From an uncultured Thermoguttaceae bacterium (lineage in GTDB: Bacteria > Planctomycetota > Planctomycetia > Pirellulales > Thermoguttaceae): a stretch of DNA of 64,000 nt. Numbering within the stretch: position 1 is the stretch's first letter; each line of letters opens with the position of its first letter. Below are positions 26,205 to 34,912 of the stretch, piece by piece. The notes under the pieces were generated by a model. That model was not told the DNA's origin and made no database searches. It saw only the letters and a list, made by a program, of their open reading frames with translations. The DNA lies in the NCBI GenBank assembly GCA_938042245.1, contig CALIRO010000045.1:1-64000 (forward strand), given 5' to 3'. The translations under genes were made by a program, and so were the position numbers.

Positions 26205-27365
26205 ATGCCTGTTCATCGCCGGGTGGCGCTGCTGATTGAGACCTCACGGGCCTATGCGCGCGGGTTGGTCCGTGGGGTGGCGCAGTATGTGCGCCAGCAC
26301 GGCCACTGGACGATTGATTTTACGCCTCGTGGGTTATCGGACCCCCCGCCGTTGTGGCTCCGGGGTTGGCAAGGCGATGGGATACTGGCTCGGATCAACG
26401 ACCATCGCATGGCCGAGGCAGTCCTCCGGACCGGAGCGCCAGTAGTGGATTTGCGCCGGGTACTGGTGGATTTGGGAGTGCCTACGGTGGGGCCGGATGA
26501 TCGGGCGGTAGCCCAGTTGGCCTGGGAGCATTTCCGCGAACATGGTTTCCAGCATTTTGCTATCTGTGGGATGCCCCGGGGCTTGCAACCGCCCATGGAT
26601 CGTCGGCAGGAGTATTTTCAGCAAATCGTGCAATCCGAGGGGTATCCGTGCGAGAGTTTTTGTCTTCGGCCGCGGCGGCACTCGTCCGAAGCGTGGGACC
26701 AGGAACAAGAGCGGTTGGCACAGTGGATTGGAGGGTTACCTAAGCCGGTGGCTATCTATGCCTGCAACGACGACTATGGGATGCGGGTTTTAGATGCATG
26801 TCGGCGGGCGGGGGTGTTGGTGCCGGAAGCGGCCGCCGTGCTGGGCGTAGGCAATGATGAATGTTTGTGCCATGTATCCAATCCGCCGCTATCGAGCGTG
26901 GATCTGGATGCGGAGCGGATCGGCTATCGGGCAGCCCAATTGCTGGAACACCTCATGGCGGGCGGTGCTGCGCCGAAGCGGCCTGTACTGATTCCGCCCA
27001 AGGGGGTGGTTGCCCGGGCTTCGACAAATGTACTGGCCATTGAAGACCAAGACGTCGTTCGGGCCGTTCGCTTCATCCGGGAACATGCCTGCGAAGGGAT
27101 TCGGGCGGCCGATGTCCTGGAACATGTGGCCATGTCGCGGGCCGCCTTGGAACCCAGGATCAAAACTCTGTTGGGCCGCACCGTCGCCCAGGAAATCCGC
27201 CGTCGCCAACTCGAACGAGTCAAACAACTATTGCGGGAAACCGACATGCCGCTCAAACAGATCGCCGTCCAGACCGGCTTTCGCTACCCGGAATATCTGA
27301 TCCGGGCCTTTCGACACGCGGTCGGCATGACCCCAAAACAATACCGAAAAATTGGCAGGGGATAG
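26205..27365 (+). CDS. XylR-like AraC-family regulator with LacI-type sensor domain
   Basis: 386 residues from the ATG at 26205 (AAAGGCGG upstream); a start at 26178 is less likely. The N-terminal 270 residues are a periplasmic-binding-protein-like sensor (VALLIETSRAYARGLVRGV, AIYACNDDYGMRVLDACR, GVGNDE). The C-terminal 105 residues are an AraC-type double helix-turn-helix (LKQIAVQTGFRYPEYLIRAF, MTPKQYRK). This matches XylR of E. coli and many planctomycete paralogues. It should activate the divergent block in response to a sugar or sugar acid. Confidence 0.9.
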   Translation: MPVHRRVALLIETSRAYARGLVRGVAQYVRQHGHWTIDFTPRGLSDPPPLWLRGWQGDGILARINDHRMAEAVLRTGAPVVDLRRVLVDLGVPTVGPDDRAVAQLAWEHFREHGFQHFAICGMPRGLQPPMDRRQEYFQQIVQSEGYPCESFCLRPRRHSSEAWDQEQERLAQWIGGLPKPVAIYACNDDYGMRVLDACRRAGVLVPEAAAVLGVGNDECLCHVSNPPLSSVDLDAERIGYRAAQLLEHLMAGGAAPKRPVLIPPKGVVARASTNVLAIEDQDVVRAVRFIREHACEGIRAADVLEHVAMSRAALEPRIKTLLGRTVAQEIRRRQLERVKQLLRETDMPLKQIAVQTGFRYPEYLIRAFRHAVGMTPKQYRKIGRG

Positions 27366-27634
27366 ACGGTTCGTTTAGAAAACACCTTGAGAACACTGGA
27401 TATCAAGACACGTGGAACGCCATCTGTCGAGACGGGAAATCAGGACATCTCCTTAAGAGACCTCGGTGGCGCCGGAAAGGAGAAGGTTCTTTTAAAAAGT
27501 ATAGTTTTTTCTTCCAAATTGTTTAGTTTTTAAAAGTTGCGGTCTTCATGCCGGTCTAAGTAAATTGGAGGGGATGAGGGGTCTTTAACAGCGTATTTTT
27601 TAGTTCAGTTTTTTTTTAGAAAGGGGGAATCCTC

Positions 27635-29308
27635 ATGAGCCACCGGCAATCTCACCAAACCCTTTGGAGGCGAGCTAAGCAACTGCGTTGGAGAAATACA
27701 TTCACTAGGAGCCTGGCAGGCTGGCTAACAGGGATTGGGGTGTGCATGGCGGCGCAGGCGGCCTGGGCCGGCCTGCTCCTGTATGAGCCGTTCGCCTACC
27801 CGACAGGCCAGCAGATTTCGCTCACCGGCACAGGCGACCCTCTTGCCCTACCCAATCCTACCACCACCCAGTGGGACGGCGGGGTCGGCTTTGCTGCAAA
27901 CAGCGAATGGGGCGTCGGACGAGGCGATACGGGCGTCAGTGTGGTCGGAGGAATCGCCCCGGCGCTTCGTTTTGACAACCTCTGGCCCGAAGGCGGAAGC
28001 CTGCAACTGCAACATACCGGCGGCAACTATGGCACTTTTTCCCGAGGCGTCGGCCTGTCCTATACATCCGGGACACTTTGGGGGAGTTATCTCTATCAGG
28101 CGATTTCTGTAAGGAACGAAACCGTCCAAGATGTCCGGTTTACGGAGGGTGCTGCCAATCAATTTGCCAGCGCCAATCGACGTTTCCGGAACCTAGGCGA
28201 CGCTTCCGGCACCACCTCTCAAGGCGGTGTAGGCGGCGGCGATACCGCCTATGTAGCTACGGGGCCAAACTTAAATGATGGACGTGTGTATCTGCTCATC
28301 GCCAAATATACTAATGTTGGTCAATCGGGCACCGCCAGTTGGTGGGCCTTGACGCAGGAAAATTACGCCGCCGTTTTGGCCATGGGGCTTTCCGAAGCCG
28401 CGCTGGACGCCCACAGCGTGGATAAACTGGTGGTTACTGGCCAACCCTCGGCTACGATATCCGGGACTCCTTGGCTTCAGTGCCCAGTATATCAGGGCAA
28501 TGCGGTGGTGGATCAAATCCGGTACGGCACAAGCTTGGCCGATGTGGCAGGGCCTGCGCCGGTCCGGTGGATGAACATCTATCGAGAAGAGTTCCCAAAT
28601 ACCACCGGCAACCAAAATCAGGCGATGAGTACCGTAGGCTGGCAGGCTTATGTAGGACCCAACGCCACAAATTACACAAATACCCTTCCCAGCTCAGGCA
28701 CCCGAGTTGGAACAAGTTACCTGACAGGTTCCCCCACTGGGGCTGGCTTTGGGTTTGCCGTGCCCGAGGGCAGCGCGTTGCCATTCCTAGTCTTTACCGA
28801 TGAATTCTCCCCGGTCAATCCGGCGGACTACGAGCAGCTTTGGTTCTCCTGGCGGCACCATAGCAGCGATGGGTTCGAGCCTGAATTTCGGCTCGTGGTG
28901 GGTATCCAGGATGGCCAGGAGATTCGTTGGTTTGCAAGCGACGTTGTTTTCAGCACTACTCCGGTGGTGCAACGTGGGGGGTATACGGACTTCCCCCTCG
29001 AAGCGGTGGTCCGAGGGATGTCGTTTTCGCGGGACGGTTCGCTGTGGCGGGATTTGACGTTTGTGCCTGGGCAGACGCTGAGTCTTGCCTTGTCGGCCCG
29101 CACCGACCCGCTGCCGCTAGGACAGATCGTTCGGGCGGGGTTGTACTTATATGGGCCGGCGGGCATCACCATGCGGTTCGACACATTTGAAATCTACGGC
29201 ATGGTGGTCCCGGAGCCGAGCGCCTGGCTGCTATTGGCCGGGGGTGGGCTGTTGGTGATGGGGTGGTTTGCCCGCCGCCGCTCCACAATCGGCTCCGAAG
29301 AGGTTTGA
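27635..29308 (+). CDS. PEP-CTERM surface protein
   Basis: A 557-residue protein. The N-terminal 45 residues are basic then hydrophobic (SLAGWLTGIGVCMAAQAAWAG), a signal peptide. The body is rich in Gly, Thr, Asn and aromatic residues, with YEPFAYPTG near the start, an opening common in planctomycete PEP-CTERM proteins. It ends VPEPSAWLLLAGGGLLVMG then FARRRS, a PEP-CTERM sorting signal. AAAGGGGG precedes the ATG. No catalytic domain is recognised. It is presumably an exported, surface-anchored or EPS-associated protein. Confidence 0.85.
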   Translation: MSHRQSHQTLWRRAKQLRWRNTFTRSLAGWLTGIGVCMAAQAAWAGLLLYEPFAYPTGQQISLTGTGDPLALPNPTTTQWDGGVGFAANSEWGVGRGDTGVSVVGGIAPALRFDNLWPEGGSLQLQHTGGNYGTFSRGVGLSYTSGTLWGSYLYQAISVRNETVQDVRFTEGAANQFASANRRFRNLGDASGTTSQGGVGGGDTAYVATGPNLNDGRVYLLIAKYTNVGQSGTASWWALTQENYAAVLAMGLSEAALDAHSVDKLVVTGQPSATISGTPWLQCPVYQGNAVVDQIRYGTSLADVAGPAPVRWMNIYREEFPNTTGNQNQAMSTVGWQAYVGPNATNYTNTLPSSGTRVGTSYLTGSPTGAGFGFAVPEGSALPFLVFTDEFSPVNPADYEQLWFSWRHHSSDGFEPEFRLVVGIQDGQEIRWFASDVVFSTTPVVQRGGYTDFPLEAVVRGMSFSRDGSLWRDLTFVPGQTLSLALSARTDPLPLGQIVRAGLYLYGPAGITMRFDTFEIYGMVVPEPSAWLLLAGGGLLVMGWFARRRSTIGSEEV

Positions 29309-29703
29309 GGCCATCTATCCGATCGTGCTTATGGTACTGCGCTGGGGGGAAGTCTGCCGCCTGGCAACGCAGATAAGAAGGCCCTTCTCTAGCTTCCGAT
29401 GGTTTCCTGGGTCTATCGGAAAAGCCCCCCTTTCGCACTCTGAAGATGGTAGGCGGAGGCTCTGTCTGCTTCTTGGCAAAGCCAAGGAGCTGAAGGTGTC
29501 CGGGAATGGAACACCATGCAAAGCCTAATTTCCTGGAGGGCCATGCTCCATCGTGTCCGCCTTTGGATCCGGACAGAGCAGGATCCTCCAGGGGCGAGGC
29601 GACCGATTCGCCGGCAATGGGGCCTTGTCGGTAGCCACTCGGCAGGCCAGAATCTATAGGAACGCAGCCGTTTGTCGCAGGAGTCTGCCAGGAGAAATCT
29701 TAG
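29309..29703. other. 395-base gap before rdgB
   Basis: No repeat of the families seen elsewhere, no RNA gene and no supported ORF. A frame that opens at 29553 overlaps rdgB in another phase and has no recognisable motif. Confidence 0.4.
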
Positions 29704-30309
29704 GTGCTGGTGTTAGGGACGTTCAATCGGAAGAAGGGCGAAGAATTGGCCGGGCTACTGGAGGTGCCGGGGGTCCGGATTGCCACGTTGGCCGATTTTC
29801 CTGGCGTCCGGCCGGTGGAAGAAGAGGGGGCCAGTTTTGCCGAAAACGCCCGGCGCAAAGCGGCTGGTTATGCCCGGCAGATCGGCCAGTGGGTCTTGGC
29901 CGACGACAGCGGGCTGGTGGTGGATGCGTTGGGAGGCCGGCCCGGGGTGGAGTCGGCCCGGTATGCGGGGCCTGGGGCGGACGATGCGGCCAATCGGCGT
30001 CGGCTTTTGACGGAATTGGCCGACGTGCCGTGGGAACACCGAACGGCTCGGTTTGAATGTCATCTAGCCTTGGCCGACCCCACCGGCGCCATCCGGGCGG
30101 AAGCCCATGGCCAATGCCGGGGCCGAATCGCCTTGGCCGAGCGGGGGAGCCAAGGTTTTGGCTACGATCCGCTATTTGAGATCGTAGAATATCATCGCAC
30201 CTTTGGCGAGCTTGGACCGGTGGCCAAAGGGCGGCTGAGCCATCGAGGCCGGGCCATCGAACAAATCCGCCTTTTATTAATCTCCCACTGCCTCCTAGAG
30301 AGGGCCTAG
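29704..30309 (+). CDS. rdgB: XTP/dITP pyrophosphatase
   Basis: A 201-residue Ham1/RdgB protein that hydrolyses non-canonical purine triphosphates such as dITP and XTP. Family motifs are GTFNRKKGEEL at the start, FAENARRKA, LADDSGLVVDALGGRPGVES, GFGYDPLFEI and SHRGRAIEQI near the end. Translation starts at a GTG with AGGAG about 8 nt before it. The length is normal. It stands alone, upstream of the ars operon. Confidence 0.95.
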   Translation: MLVLGTFNRKKGEELAGLLEVPGVRIATLADFPGVRPVEEEGASFAENARRKAAGYARQIGQWVLADDSGLVVDALGGRPGVESARYAGPGADDAANRRRLLTELADVPWEHRTARFECHLALADPTGAIRAEAHGQCRGRIALAERGSQGFGYDPLFEIVEYHRTFGELGPVAKGRLSHRGRAIEQIRLLLISHCLLERA

Positions 30310-30435
30310 GGCAGGGGTCCGCTATGAAAGGTCCTGGGTGTTTCCCATGAGCGCTGCCATCCCAACTGCCTCTCCCCTTTTGCTTCCTTTCTGCCCGGGA
30401 ACGTGTGGAATTGCTTCTATGGAGACATCTTCCTC

Positions 30436-30464
30436 TTGACACGCCTGAGGCGTTTCGATAAGAT
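30436..30464 (+). promoter_or_regulatory. arsR promoter (TTGACA-17-TAAGAT)
   Basis: A consensus -35 box TTGACA (30436-30441) and a -10 box TAAGAT (30459-30464) are 17 bases apart, about 40 bases upstream of the arsR start. Confidence 0.7.
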
Positions 30465-30495
30465 TCTATGTTTCGATATATGGCGAATTATCGAA
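30453..30495 (+). promoter_or_regulatory. ArsR operator candidate
   Basis: TTTCGATA occurs at 30453-30460 (overlapping the -10 box) and again at 30471-30478. Its inverse TATCGAA is at 30489-30495, giving an imperfect dyad from 30472 to 30495. The location fits repression by the ArsR encoded immediately downstream. Confidence 0.6.
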
Positions 30496-30504
30496 GGATA
30501 TTTG

Positions 30505-30924
30505 GTGCGGACGCTCACTCGCACTTTGAAAGCATTGGCCGATCCGAATCGGCTGCGAATTCTGCTGGCCCTTCGAGGCCGGTCGTTGTGCGTCTGCCAG
30601 ATGGTAGCCCTCTTGGAATTGGCGCCTTCAACGGTCTCGAAGCATCTGGCCATTTTGGATCAGGCCGGTTTTCTGGAGGCCCGGAAAGAGGGCCGACGGA
30701 TTTTTTACCGACGGGCCGGCCCCAAGGCGCCGGTGGAAGCCCGCCGACTTACTGTTGTAGTCGATCGGTTGGCTTCCGCTAGTTCCCAGACACTCCAAGA
30801 CCAAAAACGCTTGGCAAAACTACTACGAATCCCTGCGGAAGAGTTCTGCAAGCGATATTACGTGCCCAAAACCGCGGCGGTTTCTTCTTCGTCCTCAAGA
30901 ACCCATGGAACCGGAGGAGTGTAA
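30505..30924 (+). CDS. arsR: ArsR-family metalloregulator
   Basis: 139 residues from the GTG at 30505 (GAAGGA 7 nt upstream). The winged helix has [16 protein letters not shown], then [25 protein letters not shown], where Cys29-x-Cys31 sits in the ArsR arsenite-sensing position and is followed by the recognition helix. A third Cys occurs in EEFCKRYY near the C-terminus. It represses its own operon until arsenite or antimonite binds. The acr3 gene starts 17 nt after its stop. An upstream frame to 30403 runs through the promoter and is rejected. Confidence 0.92.
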   Translation: MRTLTRTLKALADPNRLRILLALRGRSLCVCQMVALLELAPSTVSKHLAILDQAGFLEARKEGRRIFYRRAGPKAPVEARRLTVVVDRLASASSQTLQDQKRLAKLLRIPAEEFCKRYYVPKTAAVSSSSSRTHGTGGV

Positions 30925-30940
30925 ACGGAGGCCTGATGCA

Positions 30941-32041
30941 ATGACCAAACGATTGTCGCTATTGGATCGGTTTTTGACGTTGTGGATTTTTGGCGCCATG
31001 GCGACCGGAGTACTTTTGGGGTATCTTTGGCCGGGCGTTGGCCAGTTTATGGAAAACTACCTTCAGGTGGGGACCACCAATATTCCGATCGCCGTGGGCT
31101 TGATCCTGATGATGTATCCCCCGCTGGCCAAGGTGCGGTATGAGAAGGCCGGGCGGGTATTGGGCGAGCGGCGGCTGTTGGGGATTTCGCTCTTTTTGAA
31201 CTGGGTGGTCGGCCCGATCTTTATGACCCTGCTGGCCATCCTGTTTCTCCACAATTATCCAGAATACATGATCGGGGTCATTTTGGTGGGGTTGGCCCGT
31301 TGTATTGCGATGGTCATTGTCTGGAACGAATTGGCCGGCGGCGATCGGGAATTGGCCGTCGGCCTGGTGGCTTTCAACGCCGTGTTCCAAGTGCTCTTCT
31401 ATGCCGTGTATATCTATCTGTTTATCACCTTGCTCCTGAACGCGTTGGGACTGGTCCAGGGCTTGGACATCCATGTGTCGATTTGGGAGGCCGCTCAGAC
31501 GGTATTTATCTATTTAGGCATTCCCTTTTTAGGCGGCTTGATCACCCGGGGGACCTTGCTACCGATGCGTGGCCGTCAGTGGTATGAACAAAAATTCATT
31601 CCGAAAATTAGCCCGATCACGCTGGTGGCCCTGCTGTTTACCATCGTGGTGATGTTCTCCTCCAAGGGAAACGAAATCATCCAATCGCCGTGGGAGGTGG
31701 TCCTGGTGGCCGTACCGTTGGTGATCTACTTCTTTGTCATGTGGTTTCTCGCCTTTGCCATCGGATATGCCCTTGGCGCAGGCTACGAAAAGACCACCGC
31801 GGTGGCTTTTACGGCGGCTAGCAACGACTTTGAGTTGGCCATCGCCGTGGCGGTGGCTATTTTCAGCGTCAGCTCCAAACAGGCTTTTGCCACGGTGATC
31901 GGTCCGCTTCTGGAAGTGCCGGTGCTGATCTCTCTGGTGAACGTAGCCCTGTACTTTCGCCGTCGGTTTTTCCAACCCGCAGCGAACTCCACAAAAAAAA
32001 CGCTAAGATCGCGTTTGAAAAGGGGTTGGCGTTCGGAATAA
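30941..32041 (+). CDS. acr3: ACR3-type arsenite efflux transporter
   Basis: 366 residues from the ATG at 30941, with GGAGG 10 nt upstream. There are ten hydrophobic helices. The family hallmark [19 protein letters not shown] contains the conserved Cys of helix 4 needed for transport, and [17 protein letters not shown] in helix 9 is also characteristic. It exports arsenite across the inner membrane. It forms a two-gene operon with arsR; no arsC or arsM is present in the window. Confidence 0.96.
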   Translation: MTKRLSLLDRFLTLWIFGAMATGVLLGYLWPGVGQFMENYLQVGTTNIPIAVGLILMMYPPLAKVRYEKAGRVLGERRLLGISLFLNWVVGPIFMTLLAILFLHNYPEYMIGVILVGLARCIAMVIVWNELAGGDRELAVGLVAFNAVFQVLFYAVYIYLFITLLLNALGLVQGLDIHVSIWEAAQTVFIYLGIPFLGGLITRGTLLPMRGRQWYEQKFIPKISPITLVALLFTIVVMFSSKGNEIIQSPWEVVLVAVPLVIYFFVMWFLAFAIGYALGAGYEKTTAVAFTAASNDFELAIAVAVAIFSVSSKQAFATVIGPLLEVPVLISLVNVALYFRRRFFQPAANSTKKTLRSRLKRGWRSE

Positions 32042-32360
32042 GTCGCTTTCTTCCCTGACAGTGCAGGGGTCTGGCCCGCACATCATCGCCTCTGCTCTGG
32101 AGTGGGAGAGGCGCCACGTGCCCTTCCCGCGCAGGCGGGAATCCAGCAGACGCGGGAAGTCGTAAATCCTCCCGGTCCCCGGGCAGAAGCGAAATGGGGG
32201 CAAATAAGGCGTCCACCCTCCCAGGCGATTCCTGCCGAACAATTTTTAACGGAATCGAGCTATTGGTCCGCCCGTGATTTTGAACAGTTATAAGCATCGG
32301 GATCGGCTAATCCGGGAGGATTCGGTCTGCCAATAGTCCAGAATCCATTTGGTAAAGAGG
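32042..32360. other. Intergenic with dispersed repeats
   Basis: At about 32084-32120 lies a GCCTCTGCTCTGGAGTGGGAGAGGC hairpin related to the CCCTCTCCC family. At about 32121-32145 lies CCCGCGCAGGCGGGAATCC. No gene is seen. The stretch separates the convergent acr3 and PPC genes. Confidence 0.5.
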
Positions 32361-34751
32361 CTATTGCCGGACAATTTCAAACGGAATCGAAGGCAGTCGA
32401 AGGCCCTGGGGGGCTTGCCGGATGGGAATTTTGGCTGTCTGTTTGGATCGTTGAAATCTCGGCACGAGAGAAATCGTCAGGTGGCCTTTTTGGCCGGGTT
32501 TGGTCTTGGCCGGGTCCGTCGCCAAGATCACCTCCGTGGTATAGCCGGTTTGTGTGGCCTGTTTGACGCTAATTCCTTCGGGGGCGTCCTCTAGCAGCCA
32601 TTCGATCCGTTCAAACAGCGGCGCAGGCGGCATCTGGATCTCCACCTTGGCCAAGCCACCTACAGGGATCTGGATGGGTCCTGGGGTAACAATTTTCACC
32701 ATATTCTGGAGCCATTCCCGGCCAATGACCGCTGCCGTAAGTTCCCTGGCCGGCACCAGGTGGTGATAGGCGAAGGCCTGCATCCGGTCTTCAGCAGGCG
32801 TTACCGGCCGAACCACCTCTCGGCCATCCACCATGGCATAGCCTTCCAACTGCAATTGGTACGGCTTATCCGCTCCGAATAGGGGGGCGGTAATCGTCAG
32901 CTTTGCCTGGTCTTGACCGGCTGGGATCAGGCCGCCGGAGAGTCGAAAACCGGTCGGAGCATCTTTGAGCCGGACTTGGATCTCCCCGTTAAACCCGTCT
33001 TTGCGCACTGCATAGACGGTGCAGGTTACAGTGCTGGCAGGCCGGACATTCAGCGCCGAGGGGACCACTCGGAGTTCAAAATCCGGTCTGGGCGGGCTGA
33101 TTCGCAGTCGGTAAGCATATTCCCGGCCCGAGCGATGCTGGGCATCTCGCAGATGCACATAATAGGCGCCGTCGGCAGGCAGGGTAGCCTCAAGGCGGGA
33201 ATCGGCGTAATGCGTCAGCCAGCCGCAACTTGGGTCTTCGATGTCGTCGCTAGCGGCCAGCAGGCGGCCTTGAGCGTCTGTAAGTTTAAGGACACTATCC
33301 AAGGGCGATCCCACCCGCCGGGCAATCACCTCTACGACGATCTTCTGTCCGGTTTTGCCCTCCAATCGGAACACATCTTCATCATCCGTAGCTTGGATTC
33401 GGCCGTTGACGATCTGAGGCACTTGCACCGGTTGGGCCTGAGCGGCCGTATCGTTCGGCTCTTGCTCCAGGGCTTCCGGCAAGGTATCCACAGCAAACCG
33501 GACCGGCACCGGAACCGGCCAATTCTTGTCCAGCCAATAGGTATAGATGCCCGGCGCCGTCTCCTTAGGAAGAAAAGTCCAGGTACGCAGCGGTAAGTTC
33601 CAGCCGGTCAGCACGGCTACGGTTTCTTTTTCGGCCGGGCCGCCCAGAGGGAAAATATCGGTTACCCAAGGAATTTCGCCGAACGTAATCCGATAGACAA
33701 AATCCTCTCGGCCCCGGTACAGAGCGTCTTTGATCTCGAGCAGATACTGGCCGTCGGCAGGGATCTCGCAGTACAGGACCGGATCGGGTTGGAACCGGAA
33801 GTCATCTACATAGGCCAACTCTTTTCCTTCTTTGCTGTACAAAGCCACCGCTGCTTGGAACCAGCCTGGCACGGCATCGGCAATGTACGGGATGAGGTCC
33901 CTGGCCTGCACGACCACCACCAAACGCTGGCCTTTTTTGGCCGTGAATTGATACCGATCCACCTCCCCAGGCAGCATCTGGCCGTTGATCACACAAGGTA
34001 GGCGAACTTCCATCGGCAACCTGGGCTCTTGGCGTCGGATGGCCGCTGTACCGGCTACGGCGCTGCGCTGTTCGGGGACTTGTTTAACAGCAGGTTCGGA
34101 GAATTCGGGAAGTCGAGTTACATAGAACGGCAGGGGATTGGAAACCCCGCCGGCCGTGGTAAGCCGAAGCTCCCGTTGGCCCGGCGGAGCATCCGGCGCA
34201 ATGGTCATCCGGGCAATAACCAGTTCACTAATGGCCGGCGTGGCAGGCCGACGCATCCCCATGGCCAGTTTCCGACGCAGTTCCATCAACCGCTGCTCAT
34301 CTTCCCGGGTCCAGGTGGCATTGGCGTATTTGCGCTTTAACTCGGCAATGCGTTCATCATCCCCGGTGGTATCTTTGGGAAGCGTTTTGGCTTTCTGGAA
34401 ACTTCGGAATTGTTCCAAAGTCCGGTAGTCCTTCATGACCACCGCCCGCTTGGCTACCAACTCGTCGATCTGAATCCGGATGTCGTTGATTTCCCGGCCG
34501 GTCATGGGGCGGATCATTTCGGTAATCGTAGCCTGCACCCCGGGGCCGGAAACCAGAATTTTGTCCGCCCCGCCTAGAAACTGGCCCGCCACCACCACCT
34601 CAAAGCTGCTGCCCTGTTGGCCCCCAGCCGGATATACATACCCAATCTGAAACGTCCGCTGGGCCAACGCCGGACAGGCCCAACTCAATACCACTAGGCC
34701 ACTGAATCCCAGAAACACTATACGTGGACCAACATGGTTGGTCTGCAGCAT
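32361..34751 (-). CDS. Exported planctomycete protein with PPC (pre-peptidase C-terminal) domain
   Basis: A 796-residue protein with a signal peptide (IVFLGFSGLVVLSWACPALAQ). An Ig-like opening (GYVYPAGGQQGSSFEVVVAG) is followed by a charged coiled segment near 95-145. Around residues 430-540 there is a PPC domain (EQEPNDTAAQAQPV, DEDVFRLEGKTGQKIVVEV, SDDIEDP), and an earlier related domain lies at about 245-350 (EVDRYQFTAKKGQRLVVVV). The C-terminal third is beta-rich. Such proteins accompany DUF1501/DUF1549 genes in planctomycetes, as here. Their function is unknown; binding or adhesion outside the cytoplasm is likely. Confidence 0.85.
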   Translation of the reverse strand: MLQTNHVGPRIVFLGFSGLVVLSWACPALAQRTFQIGYVYPAGGQQGSSFEVVVAGQFLGGADKILVSGPGVQATITEMIRPMTGREINDIRIQIDELVAKRAVVMKDYRTLEQFRSFQKAKTLPKDTTGDDERIAELKRKYANATWTREDEQRLMELRRKLAMGMRRPATPAISELVIARMTIAPDAPPGQRELRLTTAGGVSNPLPFYVTRLPEFSEPAVKQVPEQRSAVAGTAAIRRQEPRLPMEVRLPCVINGQMLPGEVDRYQFTAKKGQRLVVVVQARDLIPYIADAVPGWFQAAVALYSKEGKELAYVDDFRFQPDPVLYCEIPADGQYLLEIKDALYRGREDFVYRITFGEIPWVTDIFPLGGPAEKETVAVLTGWNLPLRTWTFLPKETAPGIYTYWLDKNWPVPVPVRFAVDTLPEALEQEPNDTAAQAQPVQVPQIVNGRIQATDDEDVFRLEGKTGQKIVVEVIARRVGSPLDSVLKLTDAQGRLLAASDDIEDPSCGWLTHYADSRLEATLPADGAYYVHLRDAQHRSGREYAYRLRISPPRPDFELRVVPSALNVRPASTVTCTVYAVRKDGFNGEIQVRLKDAPTGFRLSGGLIPAGQDQAKLTITAPLFGADKPYQLQLEGYAMVDGREVVRPVTPAEDRMQAFAYHHLVPARELTAAVIGREWLQNMVKIVTPGPIQIPVGGLAKVEIQMPPAPLFERIEWLLEDAPEGISVKQATQTGYTTEVILATDPAKTKPGQKGHLTISLVPRFQRSKQTAKIPIRQAPQGLRLPSIPFEIVRQ

Positions 34752-34912
34752 GGGTATCTCTCCTAGCTAATCACCATGGAGCCAAAATGTCCCGTAACTT
34801 CGTCTGTCCAGACTGAGTCGTATAACTTAGTGACTTGTAGCTTCGTCTGTCCAGACTGAGCCAATCGCCGTCTAACAGACAGCGTTACATAATCGTCGTC
34901 TAACAGACGACG
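34752..34912. repeat. Palindrome cluster between PPC gene and DUF1501 gene
   Basis: CTTCGTCTGTCCAGACTGAG occurs twice (34798-34817 and 34841-34860). Next come two CGTCTAACAGACG-type palindromes with GTTACATAAT tails (about 34868-34892 and 34896-34921). The last GTTACATAAT supplies the TAA stop and last codons of the DUF1501 gene on the minus strand. Confidence 0.75.

Noticed and set aside
29309-29703. Possible tRNA or small RNA before rdgB
   Set aside because: No cloverleaf, CCA end or stable hairpin series was found by eye.
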